From positions 1 to 13,707 of the forward strand of contig CAJUGT010000104.1 in the NCBI GenBank assembly GCA_910586435.1: 13,707 nt of DNA, read 5' to 3'. Shown in pieces: positions 1-8,108 of this stretch. The translations under genes and the position numbers were made by a program. Positions within the stretch are counted from its first letter, which is position 1. The number at the start of each line of letters is the position of its first letter. Source of the stretch: an uncultured Acetatifactor sp. (GTDB lineage Bacteria; Bacillota; Clostridia; Lachnospirales; Lachnospiraceae). The notes under the pieces were generated by a model. That model was not told the origin of the DNA, did not search any database, and worked only from the letters and a program-made list of their open reading frames with translations.

Positions 1-166
1 AAACAGGGATTGTTTTTGGTGATGAGATGTGCTATATTTTATAATTGACAAATTGGAGTTGAGAAGATGTTTTGTAATGAGATAAAAACTATACAAAGCC
101 TTACAATATATAGTTAATGGGAGTTTAGGCCAGGCTTTGATATGATTTTGAAATGAGGAAAAGCAT

Positions 167-826
167 ATGGAAGAAAACTACAATACCCTCATCAAACAAG
201 CGGTTCGGGCAGTGCTGAAACCCAAAGGGATGTTCCAGAAAGGTTCTACCCGGATATGGATAGATGATAATGGTTGGTTCTTCACGGTTGTGGAATTTCA
301 GGGCAGTTGGTGCGACCGAGGGAGTTATCTGAACATAGGAATGCAACATCTGTGGAACGAGTGGGAATATTTGTTTACCGTATGTGGCACACGGGAAGCC
401 AGAGAGGGGACATGGGTCGGATATAAAGGAAACGTAGAAATTTTCTCGCAAGAGATTACTTCTTTAGCGGAAACTGCGCTGGAACGAATTTTAGAGTATC
501 GGACACTTGCAGACCCAGAAACAGCTAAGACTATACCTCTTATAAGCAGTGTAATTGCGCCCTTTTGGCCTGCGTGGAATCAGTTTATGACTGCCGCACT
601 AGCAGGGGACATTCCTTTGTGCCTTGAACTTGAGCCAAAAGTCCGTCGGGCACTGGAGCGTGTCCCAATAGATGGGGCAGAAGAAATGTTGACACAAATT
701 TTGTCCCTTTTGGATGAGCCTCAAAAAATTCATGCATATATTGTGGACAAGATTATTGCGCAACGAGCGTATTGGCGGAGTAAGCCTGGATTGAAACGTT
801 TATCAGTTCATCCAGAATATGGTTAA
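167..826 (+). CDS. DUF4304-like hypothetical protein
   Basis: A 219-residue soluble protein with no signal peptide or membrane segment. The N-terminal half has the look of the DUF4304 family: a predicted helix with KPKGMFQKGSTRIW (residues 18-31), then WFFTVVEFQ (37-45) and SYLNIGMQHLW (53-63). No catalytic motif is visible and the function of the family is not established. The ATG is supported by GAGGA at 155-159, seven bases upstream. A TTGACA hexamer lies at 45-50, but the hexamer 17 bases downstream (TGTTTT) is a poor -10, so the promoter is uncertain. It is the only plus-strand gene, converges on the hemZ end of the minus-strand operon, and its 3' end abuts a recombinase remnant. I infer that it is accessory cargo. 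Family assignment is by pattern recognition only. Confidence 0.75.
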   Translation: MEENYNTLIKQAVRAVLKPKGMFQKGSTRIWIDDNGWFFTVVEFQGSWCDRGSYLNIGMQHLWNEWEYLFTVCGTREAREGTWVGYKGNVEIFSQEITSLAETALERILEYRTLADPETAKTIPLISSVIAPFWPAWNQFMTAALAGDIPLCLELEPKVRRALERVPIDGAEEMLTQILSLLDEPQKIHAYIVDKIIAQRAYWRSKPGLKRLSVHPEYG

Positions 827-1116
827 TATTTCCATGATAGCTCTGTACCATAATTTCCAGCCTATCATGCAGCGTTTTTCTCTCGGCGGTCAGCTTGGTG
901 TATTCTTCTTTCCATGTTTTTAGTGGAAGGGCAGTTCGCTCTGCAACTGTTCCTGCTCGCCCTCATACTGGTTGTAGAGCATGGTATAACGCTTGTCTGA
1001 CAGTTTCCCCAAGGAGTTATCCTCATATAAATCTTGGCAATCAACATTTCCAGTTCCACGATACGCTTTTCGCGCCTTATACTTAACAATTTCCCATTCA
1101 GAAATTCGGTTATCAA
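827..1116 (-). pseudogene. Decayed serine-recombinase-like C-terminal fragment
   Basis: Three reading frames on the minus strand each carry part of one recognisable protein. The first frame gives EKRIVELEMLIAKIY. A shift near position 970-1025 gives EDNSLGKLSDKRYTMLYNQY followed by EGEQEQLQSEL. A second shift near 920 gives LKTWKEEYTKLTAERKTL and then HDRLEIMVQSYHGNIN. This resembles the coiled-coil region following the recombinase domain of large serine recombinases (the DUF4368-type tail with its L-YED-GK-SD-R pattern). The N-terminal catalytic domain is absent, so the element is dead. The readable part begins at the hemZ stop codon (first usable TTG at 1116) and decays into the 3' end of the convergent DUF4304 gene; the left limit is approximate. 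Confidence 0.6.
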
Positions 1117-2591
1117 TCGCCTAAAAGCCGTTTCTTACGCTCTATCATTTCCTCGATTCTCTCGATATACTGGGCAACTTCCTTCACATTCTCGCACCGC
1201 TCAATCCTGCCGTCAGGGTACACCCTTTTACTGATGCTCCCCGCCCCCAGAGCCACTATGGTCTGCACTTCCTCCATAATAAGAATATTATACAGGCCGA
1301 ACTTCCCTTCCCTGGCATAACCCACATTCTCAAAATTACCTGACATATTTTTCTGTCTATACAAATAATAAGGCACCAACCCCAGCTTAGCGGCTCCATC
1401 CGCCGCTATTCGCATGGTTTCATCCGTATTGCGCAATAAAGCCACTCGCTCCCCCATAGCGTCTCTATTCTCCTGAAGCCATCTGTTTAACCGGGACGCA
1501 CGCTTAATCGCAAGGGAATGAACCGTAAGACTCTCCGGCGCAAGCGCTGTCACCCTGTCCATGGTATATTGTACATCCTCTTCCGACTCGCCAGGCAATC
1601 CCAGAATCAAGTCCATGTTAATATTGTCAAATCCAACCTTGCGTGCCAGCCCATAGGCGTTTTCTACCTGTTCCACCGTCGCCATTCTGCCTATAATATC
1701 CAGCGTCTTCTGCTTCATGGTCTGAGGATTCACAGATATTCTGTCCACCCCATGCCCATACAATACCCTCAGTTTTTCTTCCGTAATGCTGTCCGCGCGA
1801 CCTGCCTCCACAGTAAATTCCCTTACCCCTGAAAAATCAAACATCCCTTTAAGGCTTTTCAGCAGTCTGTCCAACTGATCAGGTTCCAGCGTGGTGGGCG
1901 TTCCGCCCCCAATGTAGACACTGTAAAGTGTCCTGTGACGAAAAGTCTCTGCCACATACTCCATTTCCTGAATCAGGCAGTCTACATATTCCTCCACTCT
2001 CTTGCGATAGGCTGCAATGGGAAAAGAGGTAAAAGAACAATAAAGACAGGTAGTGGGGCAGAATGGAATTCCTATATAAAGACTGTATCCTTTCAGATAA
2101 TCCACCCCTTGCAGCAGTTTCCTCTCACGTTTGGCAATGGCAAGGGATAGCTGCGCTTTCTCCCCGCTGACAAAATGCCTTTGCCTGTAATACTCTATAA
2201 TTTCCTCATCTCCTGTTCCCTGATCCAACATGGTATACGCCATCTTGGTGGGACGAATGCCGGTGAGATTTCCCCAGGGAAGACTTTTGCCCGTTATTTC
2301 ACATAGGACACAATACAAAAAACGCTTAAATCCATTCTTATACCCTTCTTCCTTCACACTGTCCTCTGCGGCGTCATCCCATTGCCAGGTATGATTCCTG
2401 CCATTCATAGTAAAAACTGCCCCATCTTCTTTAAGGCAGATGCGAATACGAGTACAATCATTTTGTTCCTCTGTTTTTGCGCTCTTACTCTCCGGAGTCA
2501 GTACACTGACCTGTTCCCCGGGGTAAAACGCCCTAATGAGGGAATTCACATCATACTCAAAATTTACCCTGTTCAACTCCACCAACAACAT
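1113..2591 (-). CDS. hemZ: HemZ-type radical SAM coproporphyrinogen III oxidase/dehydrogenase
   Basis: A 492-residue radical SAM protein. An N-terminal region of about 165 residues precedes the core. The [4Fe-4S]-binding motif is CPTTCLYC (Cys178, Cys182, Cys185) after YIGIPF. GGGTPT (228-233) is the SAM-contacting glycine motif, and the HemN-like signatures EFTVEAGR (258-265), DRISVNPQT (283-291) and NMDLILGLPGE (325-335) follow. This length and order match the HemZ branch of oxygen-independent coproporphyrinogen dehydrogenases (cytoplasm, haem biosynthesis), although the true substrate of HemZ proteins is less certain than that of HemN. The start is supported by AGGAGG at 2601-2606, nine bases upstream. 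It follows the transglutaminase gene after 58 bp and is probably cotranscribed. The C-terminus appears complete, but the sequence just after the stop belongs to a recombinase remnant. Confidence 0.92.
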   Translation of the reverse strand: MLLVELNRVNFEYDVNSLIRAFYPGEQVSVLTPESKSAKTEEQNDCTRIRICLKEDGAVFTMNGRNHTWQWDDAAEDSVKEEGYKNGFKRFLYCVLCEITGKSLPWGNLTGIRPTKMAYTMLDQGTGDEEIIEYYRQRHFVSGEKAQLSLAIAKRERKLLQGVDYLKGYSLYIGIPFCPTTCLYCSFTSFPIAAYRKRVEEYVDCLIQEMEYVAETFRHRTLYSVYIGGGTPTTLEPDQLDRLLKSLKGMFDFSGVREFTVEAGRADSITEEKLRVLYGHGVDRISVNPQTMKQKTLDIIGRMATVEQVENAYGLARKVGFDNINMDLILGLPGESEEDVQYTMDRVTALAPESLTVHSLAIKRASRLNRWLQENRDAMGERVALLRNTDETMRIAADGAAKLGLVPYYLYRQKNMSGNFENVGYAREGKFGLYNILIMEEVQTIVALGAGSISKRVYPDGRIERCENVKEVAQYIERIEEMIERKKRLLGD

Positions 2592-2649
2592 TTCTTTCCA
2601 TCCTCCTGATATGAAATCCTCTTATGCAGACTCTTCCCATAACGCCATT

Positions 2650-5253
2650 TTACACATGACAACCGCATACCCGTAACATCACCCTTTTATAAAAGGAGAT
2701 TTTCCCATATACGCCCCTGACCAATCTGTCATGAAACCTCCATACCATCCCCAGCTCTTCCATGGTAGGCTTTTCTTTTCCAAAGGTGCTCTTTTCCATA
2801 ATGACACAAAAATTCTCGTATTCCCTCTCATCCAAATCAGGACAGGCTTCCCGAATCTTCTGTCCGAATCTCTCTCCACGCAGGGAGATTTTGTCCGAAC
2901 ACCCCGCAATACTTAACACTTTCCTAAGGTTCCGATATAGCAGGAAAATCCGTTCCTCCACCTCTGCGTTTTGCATCACACCGCCCCAATACCGCTTCTC
3001 CACACTGCGCAGAATCACCCATGCCATATATAAGACACCTGTGATTCCACTCACAATCATTGCCCATAAAATGCCATATTTCCAGGCAGGAGAGCCAAAG
3101 TCATCTCCTGTCCCTCCTTCCGTCCCTTCTTGACCCATGCCCTCCGCCTGACTCAATACACCCTGATTTATGGCATTTTCATTTGTCCCTGACTCCGCCT
3201 CTTTTGCTGAATCCAAAGGTACTTGGGTTTCTTCCGGCAATGGGTTCCACTCTGGGGCTGTGTCTTCCTTCGGTACTGCGTCCATGACAGAATTCTCCAC
3301 AGGCTCCCTCTTATCATCCTCCACCTTATCCGCCCAGGCCAAACCTCCTGCCTGGACCATTTCGCTTACAGGTTCTTCCAGCCAGTCCTTCAATTCTGCC
3401 AGCATTTCCATCCTGTTATCCTCAAAAAGCGCCACTGCTCCCGGTGTCATTTCCACCGGAACCCAGCCTGTCCCATCAAGATACACTTCCGTCCATGCGT
3501 GGGCCTGCTTTCCTGTAAGCACTGCGGTATACCCTTCTTCCTCCTTAGCAAAATCTTCGGGAGACACCACATACCCTGTCACATACCTTGAAGGTATCCC
3601 AAAATAGCGAAACGCAAGCACACCGGCAGAAGCAAAATGTACACAATATCCCTCATGACTCTCATACAGAAAATACTCTACAAAATCTGTGTCCGACGGA
3701 TTCTTCTCTGCGTCCAGATTATACTCCGCCTGCCTTTCCAGGTATTTCATAATGTCCAATACACAGTTGGATACACTCTCTGTCCTAATCCTTGCTTCTG
3801 CCAGAGAATCCTTCATCTGAGGAAGCCGATTTGCGGGAAAATCACAGAAATTTTCATATACATACTGCCGATATTGACTTTCCATACGCTCCCATTGCGC
3901 GCCCAAACGAGAGGCTCCATGACTGCCCCTGAAAAAACGGTATTGAAATTCGTATTCCCTCCCCCTGCGTGCCACACTGCTGTCACCATGTACCTGAAAC
4001 TCTTCCGTCAATAACGCCCCATAAGGGTAAATACTATAACTTCCCTTTCCGCCCAGTTCCTCAATGACTATTCGCCCGGTCTCAACCCCCTTCCTCCCAT
4101 TGGAAGCTTCCCAGGCTTCATAGCCCATATTTATCAACAAGCCGTAATCTTTCGGAAGCTCCATACCATGCTCTTTATAATACGCTTCCAGATGACGGTC
4201 GTTATAAGCCTCCCAGGCTTTCTCCCCGTATGTCGCGCCGACGAATCCCTTTAGATATAATGTTCCCTCGGGAATCCGATCCACAGTCACACGATATGTC
4301 TCTGCGGCAGAATAAGCAAACACATTTGTACGATTTAAGTTCCCCGACACATCCACGCCTGCTCCAATACCAACCCCGGAAAAAACACCTTTCAGCCCCG
4401 GAATCCACTCTTCATTTACCGTTTTATACAGTGATTCCCTTGCCACCCACATTTCACCATATTGTTCGTCCAATACGGGCAGCAGCGAGAAATAAGAAAA
4501 CCCAAGAATCCCGCCTGCCACCCCTGCCATCACAAGCACCGCCTGCCAGCCTGCCCCGGGAGCCTCTTCAAAATCCTTCCATACGAGCAACGCAACCACT
4601 CCCAATACACAGAGCACCAACCAAAAGCCACCCGGAAACACATTAAATACACACGCCCCCGTAAACCATGTCACATGTCCCATGATTAAGGTAAACATTT
4701 TGTCATACTTCCAGCCATATCCCATCAATACCACCAGCGGAAATACCAAAAATAAAACTCCCACAGTCTCCGGCAAACCTTCATAAGCGCCAAAACGCCC
4801 CACTTCAGCCAACAATCGTTCCCCATCCGGCAGCGCAATATGAAAATCATAAAAAGCATTCAGATTTTCCACAGCCTTTTGCAGCACCAGAAGCAATCCA
4901 TAGCCAATATATGTTCTGAATATGATACCCAAAGCTGCGTATAAGAGCGCCAAAACCCCCATTCGCAAGCCGATTCTCTTCCTCTCTGTCCCTTTCCATA
5001 TCCAAACCGCTCCCAGGCAAAAAAACAGAAAGCACCCCCAAAATAACACGCCATCCACCATTCCGGCTTCTATGGCATTCCCCAAAAATTCCTGTGATCC
5101 GCTGACGCTGACACCGGGTGGAAGGCTTTCCATAGGATGATTCCACGCTACAAGCCCCCAACGAATTCCGAACACTTCCAAAAGAGCCCCTGTTATGACA
5201 ATACTGTTCACCCCAAAAAGCAATATCTCAAACAAATGCTTTACCCTATTCAT
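2650..5253 (-). CDS. Membrane-anchored transglutaminase-like protein
   Basis: An 867-residue membrane protein. The N-terminal 260 residues hold about six hydrophobic segments (roughly 7-35, 66-86, 95-125, 163-181, 187-225, 236-262). A large, probably extracellular region carries a transglutaminase-like core: EGYCVHFASAG with Cys537, QAHAWTEVYLDG with His586, and WVPVEMTPG with Glu601 where Asp is the textbook third residue. An acidic, Gly/Glu-rich linker, one further membrane segment (about 727-750) and a cytoplasmic tail of about 115 residues follow. Together with the preceding DUF58 and MoxR genes this is the familiar MoxR/DUF58/TGase trio, thought to act at the envelope; the substrate is unknown. 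The start at 5253 has GGGGAGAG ten bases upstream and overlaps the DUF58 stop by 8 bp. An earlier in-frame ATG at 5286 would add 11 residues, but its GGGAGG touches the codon. Confidence 0.88.
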   Translation of the reverse strand: MNRVKHLFEILLFGVNSIVITGALLEVFGIRWGLVAWNHPMESLPPGVSVSGSQEFLGNAIEAGMVDGVLFWGCFLFFCLGAVWIWKGTERKRIGLRMGVLALLYAALGIIFRTYIGYGLLLVLQKAVENLNAFYDFHIALPDGERLLAEVGRFGAYEGLPETVGVLFLVFPLVVLMGYGWKYDKMFTLIMGHVTWFTGACVFNVFPGGFWLVLCVLGVVALLVWKDFEEAPGAGWQAVLVMAGVAGGILGFSYFSLLPVLDEQYGEMWVARESLYKTVNEEWIPGLKGVFSGVGIGAGVDVSGNLNRTNVFAYSAAETYRVTVDRIPEGTLYLKGFVGATYGEKAWEAYNDRHLEAYYKEHGMELPKDYGLLINMGYEAWEASNGRKGVETGRIVIEELGGKGSYSIYPYGALLTEEFQVHGDSSVARRGREYEFQYRFFRGSHGASRLGAQWERMESQYRQYVYENFCDFPANRLPQMKDSLAEARIRTESVSNCVLDIMKYLERQAEYNLDAEKNPSDTDFVEYFLYESHEGYCVHFASAGVLAFRYFGIPSRYVTGYVVSPEDFAKEEEGYTAVLTGKQAHAWTEVYLDGTGWVPVEMTPGAVALFEDNRMEMLAELKDWLEEPVSEMVQAGGLAWADKVEDDKREPVENSVMDAVPKEDTAPEWNPLPEETQVPLDSAKEAESGTNENAINQGVLSQAEGMGQEGTEGGTGDDFGSPAWKYGILWAMIVSGITGVLYMAWVILRSVEKRYWGGVMQNAEVEERIFLLYRNLRKVLSIAGCSDKISLRGERFGQKIREACPDLDEREYENFCVIMEKSTFGKEKPTMEELGMVWRFHDRLVRGVYGKISFYKRVMLRVCGCHV

Positions 5254-6259
5254 ATACGCATAGCTCTCCCCAATACAGTCTGCCATCCTCCCGAAAATGA
5301 AAACCTCTTTCCAGGAAAGGGATTTCCTTCTCCTCCAATGGACTTCCCCCTCCTTCCTGTGTCAATACCGCAAAAATCCATATCCACAGAGAGGCAATAC
5401 CATCCAACTCATATCTCCAATATCCATTATTCTGCCGCCACACTACTTCCGGCACAGTTTTGACGCTTTGGAACTCTTCTGTCAGAAAACAAAGCAGAGA
5501 ACATGCCCTGTCCAGATACTTGTCCCACTCCCTGGCTTGATTCCTAAAGGCATCCGAATACTTCAGATAGATTCTCATGGAACCATCCTCCAGCACCTCT
5601 TTCACCTGCAAATCTCCCATTTTTGCGGTCAATTTCCAGTACACTCGGTGAAGACTGTCCCCTGCCCGGTAATCCCTCACAGCAAAATCTCCATCCTCAT
5701 CCCCGGCCAACATCCCTGTCAAGGTTCCAAAGACTGCCATTTCCTCCCTGTCAACAGGCGTTATCACAGGTGTAATACAAAACGAAGCCTCCCGAAGGCC
5801 GCCTTTTCGCACCGGAAGCGTAAACAATCCCAGATAATCCCCCACCCTGGCTTTTGTTATGGCAAAATATGCTTTTCCACAATGAAGGGCAGAAAGCTCC
5901 AGTTCCACTTCTTCACATCCCCTGCCAAAACCATACAGCCACCTTTTTGACTTTATTTCTTTTTCACCGGGCGCCTTCCACGAAATGGTAGTCCTTACCC
6001 TTGCCAGAGGAAGCAGTCCTTTATTCTCCACTCTGACACGAATTCCGAGAAGTTCTCCCCGGGTCACGGAGTTCTGCCCTGTTTCCATGCTCACCCTACA
6101 CAAAAATGCCTTCGGCACCAATAACATAAAACTGGCAAGCGGAAGGCATACAATACAACACATTAGAAAACGCAAACCTTGAAAATCATACAGCAACATA
6201 AAATAAAATCCCACTGCCAGCAGCAACAAATAACCGATTCTTCTTTTGACCATCCCCAT
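5246..6259 (-). CDS. DUF58 domain protein
   Basis: A 337-residue protein with two N-terminal hydrophobic segments (about 8-24 and 29-49), then a long soluble region. The DUF58 signature is clear at residues 191-221: DFAVRDYRAGDSLHRVYWKL followed by TAKMGDLQVKE. DUF58 proteins pair with MoxR AAA+ ATPases and often with transglutaminase-like membrane proteins, and all three are adjacent here. The biochemical role is not settled; some relatives have a vWA-like fold. The gene starts 6 bp after the moxR stop, so translation is probably coupled. The ribosome site (AGGGAA near 6262-6267) is three to four bases from the first ATG (6259) but better spaced for a second ATG at 6253, so the true protein may be two residues shorter. 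Confidence 0.88.
   Translation of the reverse strand: MGMVKRRIGYLLLLAVGFYFMLLYDFQGLRFLMCCIVCLPLASFMLLVPKAFLCRVSMETGQNSVTRGELLGIRVRVENKGLLPLARVRTTISWKAPGEKEIKSKRWLYGFGRGCEEVELELSALHCGKAYFAITKARVGDYLGLFTLPVRKGGLREASFCITPVITPVDREEMAVFGTLTGMLAGDEDGDFAVRDYRAGDSLHRVYWKLTAKMGDLQVKEVLEDGSMRIYLKYSDAFRNQAREWDKYLDRACSLLCFLTEEFQSVKTVPEVVWRQNNGYWRYELDGIASLWIWIFAVLTQEGGGSPLEEKEIPFLERGFHFREDGRLYWGELCVYE
5264..5271 (-). promoter_or_regulatory. Ribosome binding site deciding the transglutaminase start
   Basis: GGGGAGAG on the minus strand lies ten bases before the ATG at 5253 and inside the end of the DUF58 gene. The competing upstream ATG at 5286 has GGGAGG (5287-5292) with no spacer, which is too close to function normally. 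This favours the shorter protein. Confidence 0.5.
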
Positions 6260-6265
6260 CGTTCC

Positions 6266-7246
6266 CTATCTGATCTTCCTGCCGCCTTCCTGCCTGCCCG
6301 GCTGAGGTTCTCTTACCTGACCAAGCACTTCTTCCAGAACATCCATTGTTCTTCTGCCATTCACCCTTGCTGTCTGGTTCAGCCGAATCCTGTGATTTCC
6401 CACATCGTAAAAGGCCTCTTTTACATCCTCAGGAATCACATAATCCCTGTTTTTCAGCCAGGCATATGCCCTGGCCATTTTCCCCAGCGCCAACGTCCCT
6501 CTGGGACTCAGCCCAAGCTCCGTATGCCCATGTTCCCTGGTAGCCCCGGAGAGCTTAACCATATATTTGTAGATGACATCATGTATAAATACATTGCCGG
6601 CCTCCTCCTGCATGGCAAGCAGTTCTTCCCCCGTTATCACCGGCTGTATCTGTTCCAGAGGCTTTTGGCTATGACGGCTTTTCAGCATTCGGATTTCATC
6701 TTCCTGGTTCGGATACCCCATAGTGATACAGATGAGAAATCTGTCCATCTGCGCTTCCGGCAATCTCTGAGTTCCGAAAGATCCCACCGGATTCTGTGTG
6801 GCCAGCACAATAAACGGGCGGGGCACCTGCCTGGTGACACCGTCAACTGTCACATTTCCCTCTTCCATCACCTCCAAAAGAGCCGACTGCGTTTTGGGCG
6901 ACGTTCTGTTAATCTCATCGGCAAGCAGAAGATTACACATAACCACTCCCGGGCGATATACAAAGTCCCCTGTCTCTTTCTCATACATGGAGAACCCCGT
7001 GATATCCGAAGGCATGACGTCAGGAGTAAACTGAATCCTGTTGGAATGTAATCCCATAGCTTTTGAAAAAGCCATGGCCATCTCCGTCTTGCCCACCCCC
7101 GGAACATCTTCCAGGAGTACATTCCCCCCTGCAAGAATGGCTGCCATTACTTTCATAACGCAATCATCCTTGCCCATGATTACTTTCTTCACTTCCTCCA
7201 TCACCTGGTGCGCTTCTTGAATTCTGTTATCCACATTCGTTTCCAT
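6266..7246 (-). CDS. MoxR-family AAA+ ATPase
   Basis: A 326-residue cytoplasmic AAA+ ATPase of the MoxR family. Walker A is DVPGVGKTEM (47-56) and Walker B is LLLADEINR (106-114). Sensor 1 is ATQNP (149-153), EAQMDRF (164-170) carries the arginine-finger region, and LSPRGTLALGK near residue 255 is sensor 2. The length is typical. MoxR proteins act as ATP-driven chaperone-like partners of DUF58 or vWA proteins, and the DUF58 gene follows after 6 bp. The ATG is supported by GGAGG at 7256-7260, nine bases upstream. The gene is separated from the upstream metallo-hydrolase by about 200 bp of structured DNA, so the cassette may have its own promoter, although no clear -35/-10 pair is visible there. 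Confidence 0.93.
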   Translation of the reverse strand: METNVDNRIQEAHQVMEEVKKVIMGKDDCVMKVMAAILAGGNVLLEDVPGVGKTEMAMAFSKAMGLHSNRIQFTPDVMPSDITGFSMYEKETGDFVYRPGVVMCNLLLADEINRTSPKTQSALLEVMEEGNVTVDGVTRQVPRPFIVLATQNPVGSFGTQRLPEAQMDRFLICITMGYPNQEDEIRMLKSRHSQKPLEQIQPVITGEELLAMQEEAGNVFIHDVIYKYMVKLSGATREHGHTELGLSPRGTLALGKMARAYAWLKNRDYVIPEDVKEAFYDVGNHRIRLNQTARVNGRRTMDVLEEVLGQVREPQPGRQEGGRKIR

Positions 7247-7261
7247 TCATACTAACCTCCA

Positions 7262-7420
7262 TGTCGCAGCGAAGCAGCGACACAAATCCGTGCGGTGAAC
7301 GCCGTTTTTCAGGCATTCTCTTGCTTGAGACTTAGAACTTCTCCACGAAACAGCCTCTGCTGTGAGTGGTTAGAAGTTCTTCTCACGCGAACCTCCCTGC
7401 CACATCTGCCGGCACAAATC
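7262..7420. repeat. Structured spacer: nested hairpins bounded by direct repeats
   Basis: The gap between the metallo-hydrolase and moxR (7247-7445) contains no gene but dense symmetry. A long interrupted palindrome has paired arms TGAGA (7326-7330) with TCTCA (7381-7385), AGAACTTCT (7334-7342) with AGAAGTTCT (7372-7380), CCAC (7343-7346) with GTGG (7366-7369), and ACAGC (7350-7354) with GCTGT (7359-7363). A second palindrome, TGTCGC/GCGACA (7262-7267, 7277-7282), lies just before the moxR ribosome site. The 11-mer CGRCACAAATC occurs at 7278-7288 and 7410-7420 with one difference, bracketing the large hairpin. Neither side of the large hairpin has a T-tract, so it is not a standard terminator. 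It could be a dispersed palindromic repeat, a MITE-like insertion or a structured RNA leader. Confidence 0.55.
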
Positions 7421-7445
7421 TCATAGAAAAATGCCCATGAAGTAT

Positions 7446-8108
7446 TTATACACAGAAAGGATTATGTTCCTTCTCATGCCCTATGACAGTGCTGTCCCCA
7501 TGCCCCGGATAAACCCTGGTATCCTCAGGAAGCACAAACAGTTTCTCACGAATCGAACGCACCAGTGTTCCCATACTTCCCGTGGGAAAATCCGTCCTGC
7601 CCACAGACTCTTCAAACAGTGTGTCGCCGGATATCAGTATTCCGGCTTCCGCAAAATAATAACAGGCTCCCCCGGCGGTATGTCCCGGCGTGGCAATGAC
7701 CCGAAATTCCATCCCTGCCAGCGTATATTCTTCTCCATCCTTCACATACACATCCGCAAATGTGGCACAGGCTCTTCCCGCCTGCTCCGAAACATTCAAC
7801 CGGGCACTTTTGAGAAGTTCTCTCTCCGCCTCACAGGCATATACCTTCACCGGTTCCCGGCCTTCGGCCTCAGCAGCGGCATTCACGGCATCTCTCAGAC
7901 CGTCCAATCCCCAAATATGGTCAAAATGTCCATGGGTCAACAAAATACCTGCCACCCTGAATCCATTTTTCCGCAAAGTATCATAAATTTTATTTCCCTG
8001 ATCCGCCGGATCAACCACAATCGTCTCTTCCGACCCCTCACGGTATATGAAGTAACAATTCGTCTGACACACCCCAAGAACCATACGCCCTATCTTAATA
8101 TCACTCAT
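7446..8108 (-). CDS. Metallo-beta-lactamase-fold hydrolase (glyoxalase II-like, YcbL type)
   Basis: A 220-residue cytoplasmic metallo-hydrolase. The metal-binding motif THGHFDH is at residues 58-64, PGHT at 141-144 supplies His143, ISGDTLF at 159-165 supplies the bridging Asp162, and PGHG at 201-204 supplies His203. The short length without a C-terminal helical domain matches the YcbL/GloC type rather than classical glyoxalase II. The likely reaction is hydrolysis of S-lactoylglutathione-like or related thioesters; the substrate is not provable from sequence. The start codon overlaps the rel stop as ATGA (8105-8108), with GAGG eight bases upstream, so the two genes are translationally coupled. 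A homologous hydrolase commonly follows rel in Clostridia. Confidence 0.9.
   Translation of the reverse strand: MSDIKIGRMVLGVCQTNCYFIYREGSEETIVVDPADQGNKIYDTLRKNGFRVAGILLTHGHFDHIWGLDGLRDAVNAAAEAEGREPVKVYACEAERELLKSARLNVSEQAGRACATFADVYVKDGEEYTLAGMEFRVIATPGHTAGGACYYFAEAGILISGDTLFEESVGRTDFPTGSMGTLVRSIREKLFVLPEDTRVYPGHGDSTVIGHEKEHNPFCV

Noticed and set aside
94..139. CAAAGCC/GGCTTTG inverted repeat upstream of the DUF4304 gene
   Set aside because: Only seven base pairs around a loop of more than 30 bases; expected by chance in AT-rich DNA.
7321..7390. Hairpin as rho-independent terminator of the rel-hydrolase operon
   Set aside because: There is no T-tract after the stem on either strand, and the stem is too long and interrupted for a typical terminator.
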